This document shows, piece by piece, positions 24,914 through 33,474 of a stretch of 64,000 nucleotides of DNA. The position numbers were made by a program, and so were the translations under genes. The notes under the pieces are model-generated. The model saw nothing but the letters and a program-made list of their open reading frames with translations, did not search any database and had not been told where the DNA came from. The DNA lies in assembly GCF_020297485.1 (NCBI RefSeq), contig NZ_JAIWZC010000001.1:4030001-4094000 (forward strand), given 5' to 3'. This DNA is from Enterocloster clostridioformis (GTDB lineage: Bacteria; Bacillota; Clostridia; Lachnospirales; Lachnospiraceae). How positions within the stretch are numbered: the stretch's first letter is position 1; each line of letters begins with the position of its first letter.

Positions 24914-26635
24914 ATGGAACTGAACAGTCAAAGAGTAAGAGCGCTGGCACCGGAGAACGACCCGTTAAAAATCGGCATGGGGTGGAAGGTGGAGGACCTG
25001 GACAAACCACAGATTATGGTTGAGAGTACATTTGGCGACAGCCATCCGGGCAGCGCCCATTTGGACCAGTTAGTGAATGAAGCTATGCGGGGAATCGCGG
25101 ATGCGGGCGGAAAGGGAGCCAGGTATTTTACCACAGACATATGTGACGGCATTGCCCAGGGGCATGACGGCATCAACTATTCCCTTGCGCACAGGGATAT
25201 GATTGCCAATATGATTGAGATTCACGGCAATTCCACAGGGTTTGACGGCGGTGTGTTCATTGCAAGCTGCGACAAATCCGTACCGGCCTGCCTGATGGGA
25301 CTGGCAAGACTTGATATGCCGTCCATCGTGGTGACTGGCGGTGTCATGGATGCGGGTCCCGACCTGTTGACTCTGGAGCAGATTGGCGCTTATTCAGCCA
25401 TGTGCCAGAGAGGTGAAATTACCGAAGAAAAGCTTACCTATTATAAGCACAATGCCTGTCCATCCTGCGGTGCCTGTTCCTTCATGGGTACCGCCTCCAC
25501 CATGCAGATCATGGCCGAATCACTGGGTCTGATGCTTCCCGGCTCTGCGCTGATGCCGGCAACCTGCGCGGACCTGAGGGAAATGGCATATAAGGCCGGT
25601 CTCCAGGTCATGGAACTGGCCGGGAAGGGCCTTAAGGTAAGCGATATCGTGACCATGAAGTCATTTGAGAATGCCATCATGGTGCATGCAGCCATATCCG
25701 GCTCTACCAATTCCCTGCTTCATATCCCTGCCATTGCCCATGAGCTGGGGCTGGAGATTGACGCCGACACATTTGACCGTATGCACAGAGGCGCCCACTA
25801 TCTGCTGGATATCCGGCCTGCCGGTAAGTGGCCCGCACAGTTTTTCTACTATGCAGGCGGTGTCCCGGCAGTGATGGAAGAAATTAAGTCCATGCTCCAT
25901 CTGGATGTGATGACAGTTACAGGAAAGACTTTGGGAGAGAATCTGGAAGAGCTTAAGGCCAATGGATTTTATGACAAATGCGACGGATACCTGAAAAAAT
26001 GGGGTCTGAAGCGCACCGATGTTATCCGGACCTTTGAGGAGCCCATTGGAACAGACGGAACCGTGGCCATATTAAGAGGAAATCTGGCGCCGGAGGGTTC
26101 CGTGGTAAAACATTCTGCTGTTCCCAGGGAAATGTTTAAAGCGGTCCTGAGGGCGAAACCCTTTGACTGCGAGGAGGATGCCATTGAGGCAGTCATCTCC
26201 AGGAAGATACAGCCGGGAGATGCCGTGTTCATTCGGTATGAGGGACCTAAGGGGTCGGGAATGCCGGAAATGTTCTACACCACAGAGGCCATTTCCTCTG
26301 ACCCGGAGCTGGGCAAGACCATAGCCCTTATCACGGACGGCAGGTTCTCCGGAGCATCCAAGGGACCGGCCATCGGACATGTATCACCTGAGGCAGCGGA
26401 CGGAGGGCCCATTGCACTGGTGGAAGAGGATGACCTTATCCGGATTGATATTCCGGAACGCGTACTGGAAATCATAGGCGTAAAGGGTAAGGAGCTTCCC
26501 GGGGAAGAAGTGGAGCAGATTCTTGCAGAGCGCAGGAAGGCCTGGAAACCCAGGGAAGCAAAGTATAAGAAAGGTGTTCTTAAAATCTATTCCGAACATG
26601 CAGTATCTCCCATGAAAGGCGGATACATGGTCTGA
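24914..26635 (+). CDS. IlvD/Edd-family dehydratase, probable sugar-acid dehydratase
   Basis: 573 residues, ATG behind AGAGGAGGC. Iron-sulfur cysteines and family motifs: FIASCDKSVPACLMGLAR, HNACPSCGACSFMGTASTM, and near the end LITDGRFSGASKGPAIGHVSPEA. The family dehydrates branched-chain dihydroxy acids or sugar acids (gluconate, xylonate, arabinonate). The GntP permease downstream and the FadR-type regulator upstream argue for a sugar acid rather than isoleucine/valine synthesis. The precise substrate is not readable. Confidence 0.88.
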   Translation: MELNSQRVRALAPENDPLKIGMGWKVEDLDKPQIMVESTFGDSHPGSAHLDQLVNEAMRGIADAGGKGARYFTTDICDGIAQGHDGINYSLAHRDMIANMIEIHGNSTGFDGGVFIASCDKSVPACLMGLARLDMPSIVVTGGVMDAGPDLLTLEQIGAYSAMCQRGEITEEKLTYYKHNACPSCGACSFMGTASTMQIMAESLGLMLPGSALMPATCADLREMAYKAGLQVMELAGKGLKVSDIVTMKSFENAIMVHAAISGSTNSLLHIPAIAHELGLEIDADTFDRMHRGAHYLLDIRPAGKWPAQFFYYAGGVPAVMEEIKSMLHLDVMTVTGKTLGENLEELKANGFYDKCDGYLKKWGLKRTDVIRTFEEPIGTDGTVAILRGNLAPEGSVVKHSAVPREMFKAVLRAKPFDCEEDAIEAVISRKIQPGDAVFIRYEGPKGSGMPEMFYTTEAISSDPELGKTIALITDGRFSGASKGPAIGHVSPEAADGGPIALVEEDDLIRIDIPERVLEIIGVKGKELPGEEVEQILAERRKAWKPREAKYKKGVLKIYSEHAVSPMKGGYMV

Positions 26636-26689
26636 TTGGCGGAGACTGGCCGGCAAATATTTGTGTGAAATTATAGGAGGGTAATAAGT

Positions 26690-28051
26690 ATGACAACAAC
26701 AACTGCTGCAGCTCTGGAACCGACCAGACTGATTATAGCGGCTCTGACAGGGCTGGTGATTCTGCTGCTTTTAATCATCAAATTCAAGGTACAGGCAATG
26801 ATTTCCATTCTGGTAGGCGCAGTGGCCATCGGCCTGATTGCGGGTATGCCTTTTGGGGACATCATAAGCTCTGTAAATGAAGGAATTGGCAGTACACTTA
26901 AGGGAATCGCTCTGCTTGTGGGCCTGGGTTCCATGTTCGGCTCCATATTGGAGATATCAGGGGGCGCTCAGACACTGGCTGTCACCATGGTGAAAAAATT
27001 CGGCGACAAGAAGGCGGCCTGGGCTCTGGGAATCACCGGTCTTGTCATTGCCATGCCGGTATTCTTCGATGCGGGACTCATTATTCTGATTCCTCTTGCC
27101 TTTTCTCTTGCCAAGAGAACCAAACGTTCCTCTCTGTTCTATGCCATTCCCCTGCTGGCCGGTCTGGCAGTAGGCCATGCATTTATCCCGCCCACACCGG
27201 GGCCGGTGCTGGTGGCTACCATGCTGGGCGTGGACCTGGGCTGGGTCATCATGGTAGGTATTGTGTGCGGTATCTTCGCCATGATAGTGGCCGGGCCCAT
27301 ATGGGGTACTATCTGTGGAAATAAGTATGACATCCCGGTTCCGGAACACATTGCAAACCAGGAGGATTTTGACGAATCCAAGCTTCCAAAGTTTGGGACA
27401 ATCGTGGGAATTATTTTGATTCCGCTGGTTCTCATTATCCTGAATTCCATTGCAAAGGTGATGCCTGCCCTTGCCTCTGTACAGCCCGTGTTGGGATTCC
27501 TGGGCGAGCCGTTTGTGGCTCTTACCATCGCGACGGTTGTGGCCATGGTCCTTCTGGGATACCGCCACGGATACAGCAATGAGGAGCTGGAAAAGGTGCT
27601 GACCAAGTCCCTGGAGCCTACCGGACTGATTCTTCTGGTGACAGCATGCGGCGGCGTGCTCCGGTTCATGCTTCAGAACTCCGGTCTGGGTGATGTGATT
27701 GGCAATGCGGTGTCCTCGGCCTCCCTTCCTATTGTGGTAGTGGCTTTTGTGGTGGCTGCCCTGGTGCGTATTTCTGTGGGTTCTGCGACCGTTGCCATGA
27801 CCATGGCTGCCGGCATCATTGCAGCCATGCCGGAAATCGCAACCCTGTCCCCTCTGTACCTGGCCTGTGTCACAGCGGCAGTGGCAGGAGGGGCAACGGT
27901 TTGTTCCCATTTTAATGACTCCGGTTTCTGGCTCGTGAAATCACTGGTGGGACTGGATGAAAAGACTACCCTTAAGACATGGACCATCATGGAGACGCTG
28001 GTGGGCGGTACGGGATTTGTGGTGGCCCTTATTATATCCTTCTTTGCATAG
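26690..28051 (+). CDS. GntP-family gluconate/sugar-acid:H+ symporter
   Basis: 453 residues, mostly membrane segments; GntP signatures include PVFFDAGLIILIPLAFSLA, HAFIPPTPGPVLVATMLGVD and CSHFNDSGFWLVK near the C-terminus. A good ribosome site (AGGAGGG) lies before the ATG. It is co-transcribed with the dehydratase (54-base gap), importing the acid that the dehydratase uses. Confidence 0.94.
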   Translation: MTTTTAAALEPTRLIIAALTGLVILLLLIIKFKVQAMISILVGAVAIGLIAGMPFGDIISSVNEGIGSTLKGIALLVGLGSMFGSILEISGGAQTLAVTMVKKFGDKKAAWALGITGLVIAMPVFFDAGLIILIPLAFSLAKRTKRSSLFYAIPLLAGLAVGHAFIPPTPGPVLVATMLGVDLGWVIMVGIVCGIFAMIVAGPIWGTICGNKYDIPVPEHIANQEDFDESKLPKFGTIVGIILIPLVLIILNSIAKVMPALASVQPVLGFLGEPFVALTIATVVAMVLLGYRHGYSNEELEKVLTKSLEPTGLILLVTACGGVLRFMLQNSGLGDVIGNAVSSASLPIVVVAFVVAALVRISVGSATVAMTMAAGIIAAMPEIATLSPLYLACVTAAVAGGATVCSHFNDSGFWLVKSLVGLDEKTTLKTWTIMETLVGGTGFVVALIISFFA

Positions 28052-28104
28052 GGATGTATGGTGCCATTATATACGGTCATTCAGATATGAAATGAGATAT
28101 TTAA

Positions 28105-28136
28105 GGGGAGGCAGTCTTTCGGCTGCCTCCCCCTTT
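28105..28136. terminator. Terminator between gntP and the radical SAM gene
   Basis: GGGGAGGCAG / CTGCCTCCCC, a perfect 10-bp stem with an 8-base loop, placed tail-to-tail between two convergent genes and usable in both directions. Confidence 0.85.
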
Positions 28137-28146
28137 CGGCGCGCCG

Positions 28147-29013
28147 CTATATGACCGGCGGGTCTTTAGGCTGGCTTAATAGTTTTTGCATCTGGGACAA
28201 CAAAGAATACTTGTTGTCAGGCAGTTGTCCTAAGAAGGTGTATTTGTCCAGAACAGTGGTATCTGCAAAGGCGCAGTGTTCCAGCTCCAGGCCACTGAGC
28301 AAATCGTGGGCTTCCTGCAGGCGTTCAAGAGGCGAGAGAGGGGTGAAAGTACCCTCTCTGCACATAGATGCCAGGCTGGTGTTAGGCCAAACCCTCAAGC
28401 CCATGAACCATACCCTTGCAGGCTGTACTTTGTTCAGGAAGGCAATTGTGTCCTGTACATGTTGGCCGGAACATTCTTTTCCGCCCAGTCCCGGAATGAC
28501 GTTGAGGGAAAATGGGATACCGGCCTGGCGTAAGCGCAGACAGGCCTGTTCCGCCTCCTGGGCCGTGATTCCCTTATTCATGAGCCGCAGCACTTCATTG
28601 CATCCGCTTTCCAGACCAATATACAGATGGGTCAGGCCGCGGCGCATGAGGACTTTAAGCTGCTGCAAATCCTTTCTTAATATGTCGTCAAATCTGGCAT
28701 ACATGCTTATGCCTTCCATCCATGGCATATTGGAATGTACGATGTCAAAGATGGACAGCAGTTTGGGAGTGTCCATCACAAAGGGATTCTCACCCAGAAG
28801 GAAGACAGAAGTCTTGCCGGCTGAATACTGCGCTAATATAGCAGCTTTTTTTTCTATGTCACCCAGGGAAAAAATAGAAAACTTATCGTTGGAAAAGTCA
28901 CAAAAAGCACACTTGTGCCAGCTGCATCCCAGGGCAGTCTCTAAGAATGCACTGTCATTTTCCCAGAAGGGGCGGTAAATTTCTTCACCAGTATACAATG
29001 ATATATTGCCCAT
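28147..29013 (-). CDS. Radical SAM protein associated with the Grd-like locus
   Basis: 288 residues, ATG behind AAAGGA. The 4Fe-4S motif is C-x4-C-x2-C, in LGCSWHKCAFCDF near residue 30, a spacing seen in B12-type/elongator-like radical SAM branches. YIGLESGCNEVLRLMNKG and LNVIPGLGGKE are typical barrel segments. No extra domain is visible. It follows the Cys-type GrdB-like gene by 10 bases on the same strand, hence probably one operon. Substrate unknown. Confidence 0.85.
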   Translation of the reverse strand: MGNISLYTGEEIYRPFWENDSAFLETALGCSWHKCAFCDFSNDKFSIFSLGDIEKKAAILAQYSAGKTSVFLLGENPFVMDTPKLLSIFDIVHSNMPWMEGISMYARFDDILRKDLQQLKVLMRRGLTHLYIGLESGCNEVLRLMNKGITAQEAEQACLRLRQAGIPFSLNVIPGLGGKECSGQHVQDTIAFLNKVQPARVWFMGLRVWPNTSLASMCREGTFTPLSPLERLQEAHDLLSGLELEHCAFADTTVLDKYTFLGQLPDNKYSLLSQMQKLLSQPKDPPVI

Positions 29014-29023
29014 AATGATTCCT

Positions 29024-29839
29024 TTACTCGGATATTATGCTGTCCGTATAGTTGGGAGCTATCTCTATCTTCAGTAAATCCAGAGCTTTGCCGACCATGT
29101 GCCAGCGGTAGGTACGCTCCTCCTTCAGGCTTAATTTGGGGTCTCCGAAAACATGGCATATATCATTACCGCGCAGGATGCGGCTCACCCCCACGCTCTC
29201 GGCAATCTTAGTCAGATTTGTCACCTGTATTACAGGTATGCCAAGACGCTCGATTTCTTTTCCAATCAATGCACCGCACCGGGTGCTGGTCCCGCAGGTG
29301 GAGGACAGAACAACAGCATCCACATCGCAGTCCCTTAGTGATACGGCAATTCTTTCTCCCAGAGCAGTTCCGTTTTCAACCGATGTCATTACGCCGGCTG
29401 TGGTGTAGAAAATATCAAATAACCGCCCTATGATACCCTCTCGTTCTGCCCTTCGCATGGCATCTATGGGTAAAAGCCGGTTGGGGTCCTGTTCTATATA
29501 TTCGGTATTATAACCCTGATGACTGACTTCGTAGTCCTTGGAGAGAAGCATCTCACTGCCGCCCAGAGAATACATGCAGAACTTCTGTGAATTTGTTGGG
29601 TTGAGATTATCCGGGTTTCCTTTGGGGACAAGCCCGCCGTCTGTAACAAGAGCAATCCTGGCTTTTTCCAGTTCCTTTTTCAAGTTAGGCATCAGTATCT
29701 CCTGAAAGGGCTTCGCGGGTACTTCTGTCTCGAAATTCTGTTTATGATATTTGGCTAGCAGCATGTCTATGCCACGTTTGCTGGCAGGAGTTGCATAGTC
29801 AACATTTTTGATTGATGGTTTTTTGGAGTTGTTATCCAA
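29024..29839 (-). CDS. Short GrdB-like reductase subunit with Cys in place of selenocysteine
   Basis: 271 residues from a TTG at 29839 (MDNNSKKPSIKNVDYATPAS); a stop lies just upstream, so no N-terminal domain is hidden. It aligns with residues from about 180 to the end of the GrdB-like selenoprotein at 33475-34797: IALVTDGGLVPKGNP, KDYEVSHQGYNTEYI, YYTTAGVMT-like YTTAGVMTSVENG, then SSTCGTSTRCGAL where the partner has U. It thus lacks about 175 N-terminal residues and carries Cys at the catalytic position. It could be a redox partner, an assembly decoy, a Sec-independent back-up or a PrdB-sized catalytic subunit. Confidence 0.82.
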   Translation of the reverse strand: MDNNSKKPSIKNVDYATPASKRGIDMLLAKYHKQNFETEVPAKPFQEILMPNLKKELEKARIALVTDGGLVPKGNPDNLNPTNSQKFCMYSLGGSEMLLSKDYEVSHQGYNTEYIEQDPNRLLPIDAMRRAEREGIIGRLFDIFYTTAGVMTSVENGTALGERIAVSLRDCDVDAVVLSSTCGTSTRCGALIGKEIERLGIPVIQVTNLTKIAESVGVSRILRGNDICHVFGDPKLSLKEERTYRWHMVGKALDLLKIEIAPNYTDSIISE

Positions 29840-29979
29840 ACATAATCACCAGCTTTCTATAACTTGTTTCTGTAGAACATGATAATACGGTCTTTCTTAC
29901 ATCATATAGATTTCGATAATATATGTCAAGATGCTTTTTGTGCGCGTTGTACACGGGGACGCAAAAGGAATATTATAAT

Positions 29980-30008
29980 TTGACAATAATCGCTATTGGA
30001 CATATAAT
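29980..30008 (+). promoter_or_regulatory. Consensus promoter of the TetR gene
   Basis: TTGACA (29980-29985), 17 bases, TATAAT (30003-30008): a perfect sigma-A promoter reading toward the regulator gene and away from the divergent Cys-GrdB-like operon. Confidence 0.85.
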
Positions 30009-30102
30009 AGATAGATATTATTGATATATTTGTAACTATCCAGTTGTTTTTTCTATGTGTGTACTAAGTTGAAGTTAATGAATGCAAAGGAGGAGATGTT
30101 CA

Positions 30103-30684
30103 ACGTCCAGCAGCGATATAACCAAAAAGGCATTTGCGGATGCAATCAAACATCTGCTAAAAAAAAAGTCATTAGCCAAGATTTCCGTAAAGGATATAGT
30201 TCAGTACTGCAATATCAGCCGAAATACTTTTTATTATCATTTTAAAGATAAATATGAATTGATAAATTGGATTTTTTATACAGAAACATTGGCAGAAGTC
30301 AACTCCTTCAATGACCCCAGCAAGTGTCAGGACAGTTTTATAAATCTGTGCAGGTATCTTCATAAAAACCGGAGTTTTTACCTGAGCTGTTTTCAATATG
30401 TGGGTCAGAATTCCCTGAGGGATTATTTGCATAATTTTTATTATGAGTTGATTCGCATGAACCTCAGTGTTCAATATTCAGAGGCAGGAATCAGGCTGTC
30501 AAGTGATGAGCTGAACCTGATGGCGCGTATGGAGGCTTATTCTTATGTAGGCATTGTTTTTGACTGGGTCAGGGATGGTATGAATAACGATTATGGACGG
30601 TATTTTGACCATCTTGCCAGTATACGAAAGATTGAGATGTCCTATAATAAAATGACAGAGAAAGGTATGATACAGAATCATTGA
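30103..30684 (+). CDS. TetR-family regulator, probable ACG start
   Basis: About 193 residues. Helix-turn-helix at residues about 10-50 (KISVKDIVQYCNISRNTFYYHFKDKYELI), then an all-helical ligand domain of the DhaS-like type. The strong site AAAGGAGGAG lies at 30087-30096. The only in-frame ATG (30082) is upstream of it; after it the first sensible codon is ACG 30103, giving TSSSDITKKAFADAIK, a normal TetR N-terminus. Either ACG is used or a former ATG mutated. It probably controls the adjacent transporter/reductase operon through the palindrome at 30827-30841. Confidence 0.82.
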   Translation, partial: TSSSDITKKAFADAIKHLLKKKSLAKISVKDIVQYCNISRNTFYYHFKDKYELINWIFYTETLAEVNSFNDPSKCQDSFINLCRYLHKNRSFYLSCFQYVGQNSLRDYLHNFYYELIRMNLSVQYSEAGIRLSSDELNLMARMEAYSYVGIVFDWVRDGMNNDYGRYFDHLASIRKIEMSYNKMTEKGMIQNH

Positions 30685-30728
30685 CAAGCCAGTAAGAGGA
30701 TGGCGTAGCTATGTTATACTCGTGATGT

Positions 30729-30773
30729 TCCGGCAGAGAACTACCGTTTTTGGGGTTTTCTGCTGGTTTTTTA
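30729..30773 (+). terminator. Intrinsic terminator after the TetR gene
   Basis: CCGGCAGA pairs with TCTGCTGG (one G-T pair) and is followed by TTTTTTAA. Confidence 0.75.
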
Positions 30774-30826
30774 ATGCCGCCCCACCATTTGGCCTGTATG
30801 TGACTATTGTATGCTTTTGATGAAAT

Positions 30827-30841
30827 AAGTGTATTACACTT
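30827..30841 (+). promoter_or_regulatory. Palindromic operator before the Grd-like operon
   Basis: AAGTGTATTACACTT is a perfect 15-bp palindrome, about 105 bases before the transporter gene. It is a fitting size for a TetR dimer site and is the most symmetric element in this gap. Confidence 0.6.
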
Positions 30842-30943
30842 TGTGAATAATGTAATATTTTTGCGCACTGTAGCAAGTCTGTAAATTGATTAAGGTGGTT
30901 ATCCATACTACACTTAAAGAAAAAGAAATGGGGGTACCGAGGA

Positions 30944-32140
30944 ATGAATGGTAAACAGGAAGCAAACAGGTGGGCGATACTGGTGTACGGTATGATTTGC
31001 ATGTTGATTATGGGCATATGTTATACATATAGCTTATTTCAGCCCTATATCATGGAGCACTTTTCCGTGGCAAGTGCGAGTGCAAGCCTTCCATACACGA
31101 TTTTTATTGCCGTGTTCTGTGTGGGAAACTTTTTCGGGGGCGTCATGCAGAGAAAGATGTCCTTGAAGACAGTGCTGATTATTGGGTATGCGCTTATGTT
31201 TTTAGGGTGGTTCGTTTCAGCAGTTTTGCCACCGGATATGTTCTGGTGCATGTTTTTGACATTTGGAGGCCTTTTTGGAATCGGAGACGGCATTGTATAT
31301 AATGTTATCGTGGCACTGATGCCAAAGTGGTTTCCGGACAAAAAGGGACTGGCGTCCGGGCTCACGCTTGCCACTCTGGGAATCAGTGCAACTGTATTTT
31401 CACCCATAGTAAGCTCTTGGTTTACAAATTATGGTTATATGAAATCTTTCATGATAGTCTCAGGAGTATACATTGCGGTTGGAATATTCGGAACCATTAC
31501 AATGAAGGCACCTCCGGCCGGATTCATGGAGGGTTATGTATCTACCGGAGCCAATATCAGCTCTAAAAAGCAGTATACATTAAAAGAGGCGCTGCATGTA
31601 AGGGAACTATATACAATAACCGGATTATATTTCTGTGCGGTACCAGCTTATCTGCTGCTTAGTGCTATTTTTGTTACATATGGAGCGGATAAAGGGCTTA
31701 CATCAGCTATGGCAACCCTGGGCGTCAGCATTGCCTCATTGTGCCAAGTTGGCGGCCGGTTCGTCATTCCTACCTTAAGCGATAAGATAGGACGTAAGGC
31801 GGCATTTGCCATTTCCTTTTTCATCACAGCTGGAGGAGTTGCATTATTAACGGTTGCAACCGGAAATCTTTATATGTTCTGCTTCTGGCTCCTCAGCTTG
31901 TCTTATGGCGGCTGCCAGGCCTGCTTCTCACCGATTGCAGCAGACCGGTTTGGAACAAAGAATGTGGGGGTCATCCTCTCTTTTACCATGATTGGTTTTG
32001 GCGTGGGATCCGTAGGTGCATCCCTACTTGCAAAGGTGGTAGGTATCTCTACTGCATTCATCGGCGCCGGAGTAGTTGCGCTGCTGGGAATCGTCCTGGT
32101 ATTTACGCTGCCTGGCAAGAAAAGTGCTGAGAATGCATGA
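30944..32140 (+). CDS. MFS transporter of the oxalate/formate antiporter (OFA) type
   Basis: 398 residues with about 12 membrane segments. N-terminal GICYTYSLFQPYIMEHFSV and the loop MPKWFPDKKGLASGLTLA are OFA-family features; DKIGRKAAF is the central MFS motif. OFA members exchange small carboxylates across the membrane. It is the first gene of the operon with the GrdE/GrdB-like pair and presumably imports their substrate or exports a product; that substrate may be a small organic acid or amine-acid. Confidence 0.9.
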   Translation: MNGKQEANRWAILVYGMICMLIMGICYTYSLFQPYIMEHFSVASASASLPYTIFIAVFCVGNFFGGVMQRKMSLKTVLIIGYALMFLGWFVSAVLPPDMFWCMFLTFGGLFGIGDGIVYNVIVALMPKWFPDKKGLASGLTLATLGISATVFSPIVSSWFTNYGYMKSFMIVSGVYIAVGIFGTITMKAPPAGFMEGYVSTGANISSKKQYTLKEALHVRELYTITGLYFCAVPAYLLLSAIFVTYGADKGLTSAMATLGVSIASLCQVGGRFVIPTLSDKIGRKAAFAISFFITAGGVALLTVATGNLYMFCFWLLSLSYGGCQACFSPIAADRFGTKNVGVILSFTMIGFGVGSVGASLLAKVVGISTAFIGAGVVALLGIVLVFTLPGKKSAENA

Positions 32141-32180
32141 TAATATATTACATGTTTGTCATAGGAAAGGAGTGCTTAAA

Positions 32181-33458
32181 TTGAGCAAAAAATTGCAGAT
32201 TGACTATGTAAGGGTAAAGAAAGTTCAGTTCGGGGACAAAACAGTTTTACAGAATGGGATACTGACAGTTAACAAAGAGGAATTGATTGACACGGTAAAG
32301 AGTGAGATGTTCGGGACTCTGGATATCAAGATAGCAGTGCCTGGGGAGAGCTGCCGCATTCTGGCCATACATGATATCATGCAGCCCCGCTGTAAGGCGG
32401 ATGCGCCGGAGACCTCTTATCCGGGTATCTGGGGAAAGCTTGCTCCTATGGGGGTAGGACGGACGGTTGCTCTTAAGGGAGTGGTTGTATCGGACATCTA
32501 CTATGCAAAATGTAATATCAAATATTATATGGATATGGGTGGCCCATGTGCCAAATATACTCATTTTTCAAAGCATTATCATGTGATTCTGGATGCAACG
32601 CCGGCAGAGGGTGTAAGCGATGCAAGCTATGCAGAGGCATTAAAATATGCATCCCTGACAATCAATGTATATCTGGCAAAGCTGGGAATCGGCCTTACAC
32701 CGGATGAGACAGAAACCTTTGAATTGGGACCCGTAGGTCCGGGACCTGATGGAAAGCCTCTCCCCAAGGTGGCATATCTTGTTACCCATATGGCTTCCCA
32801 TGATACATGGAACTTTTTGGTATATGGGCAGAGTGCACTGAACTTTTTGCCAATCATTCTTCAGCCCACGGAGATACTGGACGGAGCCATGGTATGGAGA
32901 TACTGGGAGCCTAATTATTATCTGCAGAATGAGACATATATCAAGGAACTGCTGAGAAGGCATGGAAAGGACCTGGAATTTGTAGGCATTGTATTTGCCA
33001 ATAATGTGATGAAGATTGACGGCAAGGACGCCATGGGAATGATGGCGGCCACCTTGTGCAAAGAGACATTGAAAGCAGACTGCGTTCTTGTCAATAAGTC
33101 CGGCATGGGACATTGCCAGCTGGATTCGGCCCTGGCCTTTAACTGGTGCCAGAAAATGGGAATGCCTTGCGTTATGAATCTGTCTGCTGTTTCCAATGAT
33201 GTTCCCGGCGATATGCTGGTTATCTCTGACCCTAAGATTGACGCAGTTATCAACAGTGGAAGGAATTATGACCTGCAGCATCCCAAGGTGGACCGTGTGA
33301 TTGGCAAAGATGCAGGTGTTCCGAGTCTGATGGGATATAATGTTGAGGGACCATTTACACACACAACAAACTTTGCTTATCAGGGAATCTGGTCTCAGCT
33401 GGGTGATTGTTATGTGACAACAGACAGCGATTTGCCGGATGTCCCGGATACTATGTAA
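32181..33458 (+). CDS. GrdE-like subunit of a glycine/sarcosine/betaine-reductase-type complex
   Basis: 425 residues from a TTG at 32181 behind AAAGGAG (MSKKLQIDYVRVKKVQFGDK); canonical GrdE is about 430. Recognisable regions: IHDIMQPRCKA, GVVVSDIYYAK, ELGPVGPGPDG, GIVFANNVMKIDGKDAMG, and DAVINSGRNYDLQHPKVDRV, in the place of the GrdE C-terminal segment. In known systems the GrdE proprotein self-cleaves at a Cys to create a pyruvoyl group that forms a Schiff base with the substrate amine; I could not fix the cleavage site here. The GrdB-like selenoprotein gene follows after 16 bases. Confidence 0.85.
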   Translation: MSKKLQIDYVRVKKVQFGDKTVLQNGILTVNKEELIDTVKSEMFGTLDIKIAVPGESCRILAIHDIMQPRCKADAPETSYPGIWGKLAPMGVGRTVALKGVVVSDIYYAKCNIKYYMDMGGPCAKYTHFSKHYHVILDATPAEGVSDASYAEALKYASLTINVYLAKLGIGLTPDETETFELGPVGPGPDGKPLPKVAYLVTHMASHDTWNFLVYGQSALNFLPIILQPTEILDGAMVWRYWEPNYYLQNETYIKELLRRHGKDLEFVGIVFANNVMKIDGKDAMGMMAATLCKETLKADCVLVNKSGMGHCQLDSALAFNWCQKMGMPCVMNLSAVSNDVPGDMLVISDPKIDAVINSGRNYDLQHPKVDRVIGKDAGVPSLMGYNVEGPFTHTTNFAYQGIWSQLGDCYVTTDSDLPDVPDTM

Positions 33459-33474
33459 ACAGGAGGGAGAAGAA

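Noticed and set aside
26957..27910. A 317-codon ORF antisense to gntP, His/Gly-rich.
   Set aside because: Shadow of a membrane-protein gene in the opposite strand; no ribosome site and biased composition.
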